The notes under the pieces are model-generated. The model was not told where the DNA came from and did no database searches. It was given only the letters and a program-made list of their open reading frames with translations. From Rhizoclosmatium globosum (lineage: Eukaryota; Chytridiomycota; Chytridiomycetes; Chytridiales; Chytriomycetaceae), in NCBI GenBank assembly GCA_002104985.1, contig MCGO01000011.1:186001-250000 (forward strand): a stretch of 64,000 bases of DNA, in the 5' to 3' direction. This document shows, piece by piece, positions 58,209 through 64,000 of this stretch. Position 1 is the stretch's first letter. Each line of letters starts with the position of its first letter. The position numbers and the translations under genes were made by a program.

Positions 58209-61188
58209 TTAAATCTCCAGAGAAAATTGACTACGACAGCAAATGCATTAATCTTCAATCACGAGATTCATTTTTCCAAGTTCTCCCTTGTCCAGAGCCA
58301 CCACAACCATAGAAACTCTGTTTCCTTGTGATTCTTGTCAAGGAAGCAACTTTGAACTCCAATGGATGAGAAATGAATCTCCAACACCCAATCCAATCAA
58401 CCTCGACGCGAGCTGATCATGTTTTTGATTTTCACTGCTCAAGCCAGTCATCTATCCATGTTCCACCACAACGTGGTCCATTACGAGCAATTTGAGAGCT
58501 AGAAATGTGCTGCAAAGAAGAATCAAACATTTCAGTGCAACGTAGAGGATTCAACGAGTTGAAACAGAGCTGGAAGTCACTTCCACGTCCACATCTGGCC
58601 CCTAATTAGACACCAACAACCTCAATCATTAATTTGTGAACAGTCTAATAAAGCACTCATTAGCAAGGGCAAACATTTACACTTACATCCGTTTCACCCT
58701 TGTAGTCCACCACATCGACTTTGCTGTCCCGTCTCATCTCTCAAGCACACCTGAAGGAAACCATAAGATTCCGTACCGTAACACTAGAACAACAGACTTG
58801 CCATTAAATGAGTCATCTATTGAATTGAAACAGTAACAGTAATCTGAAACTCTCCACATCCACCATCACCGCTTACAACAAGCTGCTTCTAACTGGTATT
58901 GTATTGCCAACAATGATTGAGAGGACCGCCGCTTTCCAGGCTAGGATTGTCACCATGCAATTACAAGTTTTCTGACAAGTCTCCTCTTAGAAAACTTGGA
59001 CCTGTCCACTAATAAAAACTAGGAAGAATCTATTTGAACTACAGGTACTATTCAATGTTCCCCCTGTGATATATTATGGCAACCTACAAAAGCAAGTTCT
59101 GGTCCTTCTGGTTCTAGTCCTGCTGTATTTCGAACTGAAAGGTTGATCCCTTGCAACACCGGTGAAGGTAGCAGTTGCAGTGAACATCAAAGATTTAATT
59201 ACGCTTTTAATTACGTTTATTGGGTGTATATAAAGCCAATAATCGCCAGGATTGCTGTAATCTGCCTTCCTTTTTCCCTCACTTACCTTTTTAACACACT
59301 GCCTAAATTGAAAATCGAAATACAATGTGATTGCACATTTCTCGTAGTGCTGAGCAAAAGTGGTGTGCTGGTGGTTTACAATCATGTCAATTCCCGAGAC
59401 TGAGCTGCAAAAGAGCCAGGTGTTCAATAACAGTCAAAACCAGCGTATTTGAAAAGGACGGAACAGCTATGAGCTGTTTTGATTACCTATGTGTTAACAT
59501 TTAGGAGGATGTCGAGTAGTTAAATGAGAGGGAGGCTAAGATGCCTTTGATGCTGACAAGAAGTCTATTTTAATGAGATAATGCCAGGGAAGAAGTCTCC
59601 TGGGTACGGCAGCTGTTGGTTTATAAGATGGTGGGTATTGTGACTGTCAACCAATCACTGCCATATCCATGTTGTCTGTTATGAATACCTTAAAAAGGTC
59701 ACCATAAATGAGGAATTTCAGTGCACCCTTTCTCGTCGCCATCACCAACACAGACAGACAAGCAACGCCACTGAACAGTGGTGTTGAATAGATTCTTCCT
59801 AAAAACTAATATTTGCGAGAAAATGATATGCCACTCAGTGTACAGAGGACTGTTACCTTTTATCTCCTCTGAGACCTTTTTTGTTATTTGGACAACAAGC
59901 ACATCTTGCTGTTGGGCTACATTGTTTGACAGGATCAAAACTGAGATAAAGCCAATGGATACTTTTGGTTGAGTGGGTGTTTGGTTTAATTGCTAATAAT
60001 TGGGTGTTGTGGATTTCCATAAAAATCTAAAATTTTGACTTCAACCAGGAGGCATTTACAACCATGTTGCAGGATTACTCACAAACTGTCTCACTTGTTG
60101 CAAGGGATCAAATTTAGTAAGTTTTTTTGGTTTTGAACTTCTGTCACTCCAAGAATACATGCATTCTTCACCAGCACCTACACAAGTGTCTACACAGTAA
60201 ATCATCATTTTTCAGATTTAACTTTGCCATGTTTGAATAAATTCTATCCCCTGTTGTACCACCTTTGTATCCTATTTTTCCAACACCTTCTTGAATTTAT
60301 CAACTGCAACTGCTGCTCTTGTGCCTTCTGCATCATTGCCAATCTGCTTGCTTCAAGGACATGTTTTTGCTTCTGTAGTTCCAGCTCCTTCTTCTACATT
60401 GCTGCACATACTCCTCAATTTGGCTGTAACAGCATATGTTTTTGCTCCATTTACTTTCCTTGTAGAGTCGTTGAATACCTGAGCCATGATGTCCAATGTT
60501 GCATTGCAGTAGTCTTGTCTAAGAGCCAATATCCAAATCTTCAGACAGGTGTTGGCTTAGTCTACAACAAGCAAACACAATAAGTATTGTCTGTGCAATA
60601 TATGTATCTCTTGCCAAAACAATATCGTCGATATGTATGAATGTAAAAGAGTTACTGTAATAAAATTTTATTGTTTTTAATGATAGTATGCTACATATTA
60701 TATTGACAAAATCTGTATGCGTTTGACAGCTGAAATAGACTAATAGAGTCTGGCAATGAGTGAGTTGGCAATTTGAGAAAGTCGGCAATCCCAGCCCACC
60801 CCAAAATCTTCTAGCAGCATTTACTGTGGAAACTGTTGAGACTAATTCCTCAAAAAGAATTGCAAACAGTTGAAATAACGCAATAATACTTTGATTAAGG
60901 TTTTAATTATATGTCTAGGTTTCCAACTCAACACTTCATCTTAAACAACGCACTACGCCAGCTTTCTCGGCTCATCTCATTCACCCGCATAGATATCAAA
61001 CATTTGTTTATCCATTTTTTTGGTATTTAATGCAATTAAATTTGTATTGTTGTAGTAATGCTTAACAAGGGCCCCCCAAAGGCCGTTTGGATCTTCCTAT
61101 TTTGGGTTTTACTATGACTAAAAAGCAAATCAAAGGGACAGGTGCTTTTAATATAACTATTTATTTCTGTTCTCTTCTAAATACAAAA
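58209..61188. other. 3-kb stretch without a recognisable gene
   Basis: AT-rich, with only short unrelated frames. Pieces around 60230-60490 on the minus strand read like a decayed Gln/Lys-rich coiled coil. No RNA gene, inverted ends or repeat array was seen. It may be mostly transposon debris. Confidence 0.4.
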
Positions 61189-64000
61189 TTAATCATTGCC
61201 CTCTATTTCATGTGCAGGCCACCCTTGCATCACTGACCCAGAATGAACAACTTCCCCACCGACAATTAATGTATGCTCCAAGAGCTTGCTTTCATTTTCC
61301 ATTTCACCACCAGACAACAGTCTAGAATCTGTTCGAAGTACACAACCATCTCCAATCTTGAGCAAATTCAAGCCAAACAACCCTCGGCTGTTGACATGTG
61401 CTACAACACTAGCTCTATCAATAACAGTATCATTTCCAATTATGCACAAGTCAGGTTCTGGCACCATAGGGTCCCCACCAGTAGGGTATAGGCAAACACG
61501 TTGACCAATTTTGCTTCCCAAAGCACGGAAGTAGGCAACAAGGAAGAATGAACCACGAATATTGTTCAAAATATCACCTTGAATATTTTGGAGTGTTATA
61601 AAGAGCTGCCACCGCTGACAGTAGTCAGATTTGTCCCAGTCATAACTTCCTGGTTTTCTCCTTCCAATAAAACCCCATTTGGCCATAATTACAGTGAACA
61701 ATGTAACAAACGTTACAATGTAAGAAGCAGCAAATGTTGTCAAAACAAACATAATTTGCATTACTGCTTCTCTGGAAATCCATGTTAAACTTGAAAACCA
61801 ATAATCACCAGTATATGTGGTTACTGCAACCACCACACCAATTAATGGAACCATACTCCAGATGCAACTTGTAACACAGACCCACACCATATTGGTGATA
61901 ATTATTTCCAGTTCTGAAAATACTCTGTAAGGTGCATCTCTATAGTAGAAAGCCTTTCCAAACGGTTTCAAGGTATCTTCCTTCTTTGTTGCAACACAAT
62001 CACCTTCTTCAAGTAAGACTGCTTCTCCACCCTTAGATCCTATCCAAGTTGATTCAGGTGGATAGTACCCATTTTTGAATAACAATGACCCACTTCCAAT
62101 CATAGCGTTCTTTCCAACAATTACACCTGGAAGAATAATGCATCGATCCGCAATCATACATCCCGCGCCAATTACAATTCGTCTTGATTCAACAGCATCT
62201 GAGAAGACTAGTTTGCTTCTTGATCCAAAGACAACATCATTACCAACTTCCAGCAGGTCAAAAGCATAAAATCCAATTGGTATTCCCGGCCAGTATATGC
62301 GTTGTCCAACTTTAGCACCTAACATACAGTATATCATTGAGATACTTTCATAGTGTCGACCAAGAAGGCTGTAAGTGCCACACAACGTTCCATCCCCAAA
62401 CAACTGTTTCATGATCCACTGTTTTACAGCATGCCATTCGCTACTTAATTTCTGACCAGGAACAAATGGACCCAGTAGAATTTGCTTCACAAAAATTGAA
62501 GCCCCCAGTTTAAACCAAGGCGACATAACACTACGCAACGACATCAATACAAAAAACAACAAAACAACACGGCGCATTTCAAAGAAGTTTTGTACAACTT
62601 GGTTAATTGATGACAAGTTTGACAATTCAGATTGCATGACACACTGCACTGACCAAAGCAGCCATAAAATCCATGGTAGCGATCCAATGAATTCCACAAG
62701 AAACACGATGGGAATTCCAAAAGTGATCATTGACCATATTGTTGGTGACGGGCCGCCACTAGAAGCAAAAAGTCGATGTTTTTGTGAAGAATCAGTTATT
62801 TCATGAGAAGAGCTGCGGGGAGGAAGCACAGTGTCTGGTGGAAGAATAGCACCTGGAGAAATAGTTGAGTCAAAGTTCACCACGCTATCTTTTCCTGTTT
62901 GTGACCATTAGACAAGGTCAATAAAAACCACATCAAACCCACCAATAATAATTGGAGCTAATATCATTATCCCAGAATCAATAGTGAAACCACGCACAAT
63001 AGAGCTCGTAATCGACGTGCCTGAGTCAACCCTAATCAAATCAAACTCTCTGAAAACAGTTCCTCCGTCGAATTTGACATTTGATGAAATCTGAGCACCC
63101 ATCAAACGCAGGTAAAAACATTGTGTCCTCAGCGTTGCATTGAATATGCCAGGGCCAAAGAAGTTCAGGGTTTGGTCAACAAACCACCACCGCAAATAAT
63201 AAGCACTCCATAAAGGATATTTACCAGCTCGATAGCGACCAATGATAAGCCACTTTATCACAATTCCTAGCATGGGGTAACATAAATATGTCACAATAGA
63301 TGTCAGCCCATAACCGACAAGAAGCTTAAAGACTGTCACATGCGAAGTTTCTTGTAAAATAATGTTCATACCAGCCATTACCCTGAGATAAACCAACCAA
63401 AATAAGATAATTGGGAGGGGTTGCAGAAATAAAACAGACAGACTTTGGATCATTAAAGCCAGAGGTCGGACAGGGGATTCACACCGAGTAACGCTTAATT
63501 TCTTGTCCAGAGTGGGCGCCATAGACACCGACGTAGCAGTGGCTTGTGAATCAACAATTGTTGCGAGAGCTTTTGCTGTACGACACTTAAATAAGGTCAT
63601 TGGTGACATCTTAATGCCATACTTTGCACTACTCAAAGCCTTAGTCGACAGTGTGCCATACAAAAAGAAAAACACTTACCGAACGAGAGAAACAATTTTG
63701 GCAGCTGTTAATGAACTTCCTCCGATTTCAAAGAAGTCATCCAGGATGTGTGGAGGGTTATTAATATCCAGAACAGTCTGAAAAGCAGAAAGAACGTAGA
63801 GTTCGGTTGTGGACATTTGTGTTCGAGGCAGTGGCTCCAATTTCCCAGTCTTTTCTGATGTGGCAAATTGATGGTGGCCACATAAGTCTGCATCGTGTGT
63901 TGGTCTGCAAGTGATCGAGACTGTTAAAGGTGTTCCGTTTGGTGGGCAGTCTGCCTCGAAACACCTTTCTCCTGGCGCCATGCCATCATGAATTGAGCCA
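61189..64000 (-). CDS. NRPS-like protein: carrier domain plus Pls-type membrane/left-handed beta-helix terminal module (partial)
   Basis: Exons 63680->64000, 62943-63628 and 61189-62894, in phase; the 5' part (presumably an adenylation domain) is outside the window. First comes a peptidyl-carrier domain with the phosphopantetheine Ser in DDFFEIGGSSLTAAKIVSLV, then SPMTLFK. Next come several membrane helices and left-handed beta-helix hexapeptide turns in alternation (VIGAGCMIADRCIILPGVIVG, KNAMIGSGSLL; later LCIIGNDTVIDRASVVAHV). This is the C-terminal module of Pls, the epsilon-poly-lysine synthetase, and related single-module synthetases (TIGR02353 type). The family joins amino acids without a classical condensation domain. 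The product here is unknown. The protein ends WPAHEIEGND. Confidence 0.8.

Overview
The window looks like nuclear DNA of a zoosporic (chytrid-type) fungus. Genes are split by short introns of about 45-60 bases with GT-AG borders. The gene content fits that group: voltage-sensor cyclic-nucleotide-gated channels, class C GPCR pieces, an Mdm1/SNX13-type PXA protein, PCI-domain mRNA-export protein, GFAT, SCCPDH, ACR3 and decayed eukaryotic transposons. The assignment to chytrids is inference.

Layout. 1-1816 (-): N-terminal part of a PXA-RGS sorting nexin. 2027-5278 (+): complete CNG/HCN-like channel (channel 1). 5294-18164: copy 1 of a 12.9-kb repeat. 18165-18912 (-): scrap of a class C GPCR ligand-binding domain. 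18950-20471 (-): SCCPDH-like oxidoreductase. 20642-22549 (+): 5' half of a second channel (channel 2). 22577-35488: copy 2 of the repeat, inside an intron of channel 2. 35489-36193 (+): GPCR TM6-TM7 plus tail fragment. 36194-36981 (+): 3' part of channel 2. 37084-39739 (-): GFAT. 39899-41439 (+): PCID2/CSN12-like. 41619-42813 (+): DUF1275 membrane protein. 42.8-50.8 kb: graveyard of pogo, PIF/Harbinger, mariner and LINE remnants. 50876-51675 (+): RuvC-fold Holliday-junction resolvase. 52325-55447: arsenic resistance cluster (rhodanese/Acr2-like, thioredoxin-type ArsC, ACR3). 56.9-58.2 kb: second LINE remnant. 61189 to the right edge (-): carrier protein plus Pls-type membrane terminal module of an NRPS-like enzyme.

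Main discovery. The 12.9-kb repeat carries one giant minus-strand gene. I could splice it by hand into 21 exons whose phases all agree, giving about 3,815 codons. Its last ~500 residues have the hallmarks of a Fanzor/TnpB RNA-guided nuclease: a DPG RuvC-I motif, a RuvC-II Glu, a C-x-C/C-x4-C zinc ribbon and an RD RuvC-III motif. The rest holds two ubiquitin-like domains (one ending in LPGG), two zinc fingers and long variable repeats. The repeat ends just after the nuclease 3' end with a strong hairpin, the place where a guide RNA scaffold is expected. Both copies share a short motif at the opposite edge. Copy 1 carries a nonsense codon and copy 2 carries different frameshifts, so neither encodes an intact full-length product as read, although the nuclease end is intact in both.

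How things fit together. Copy 2 and the rearrangement around it removed the S4-S5-pore-S6 exons of channel 2, leaving channel 1 as the working paralogue. The arsenic genes form a coherent detoxification module: two unrelated arsenate-reductase families next to an arsenite efflux pump.
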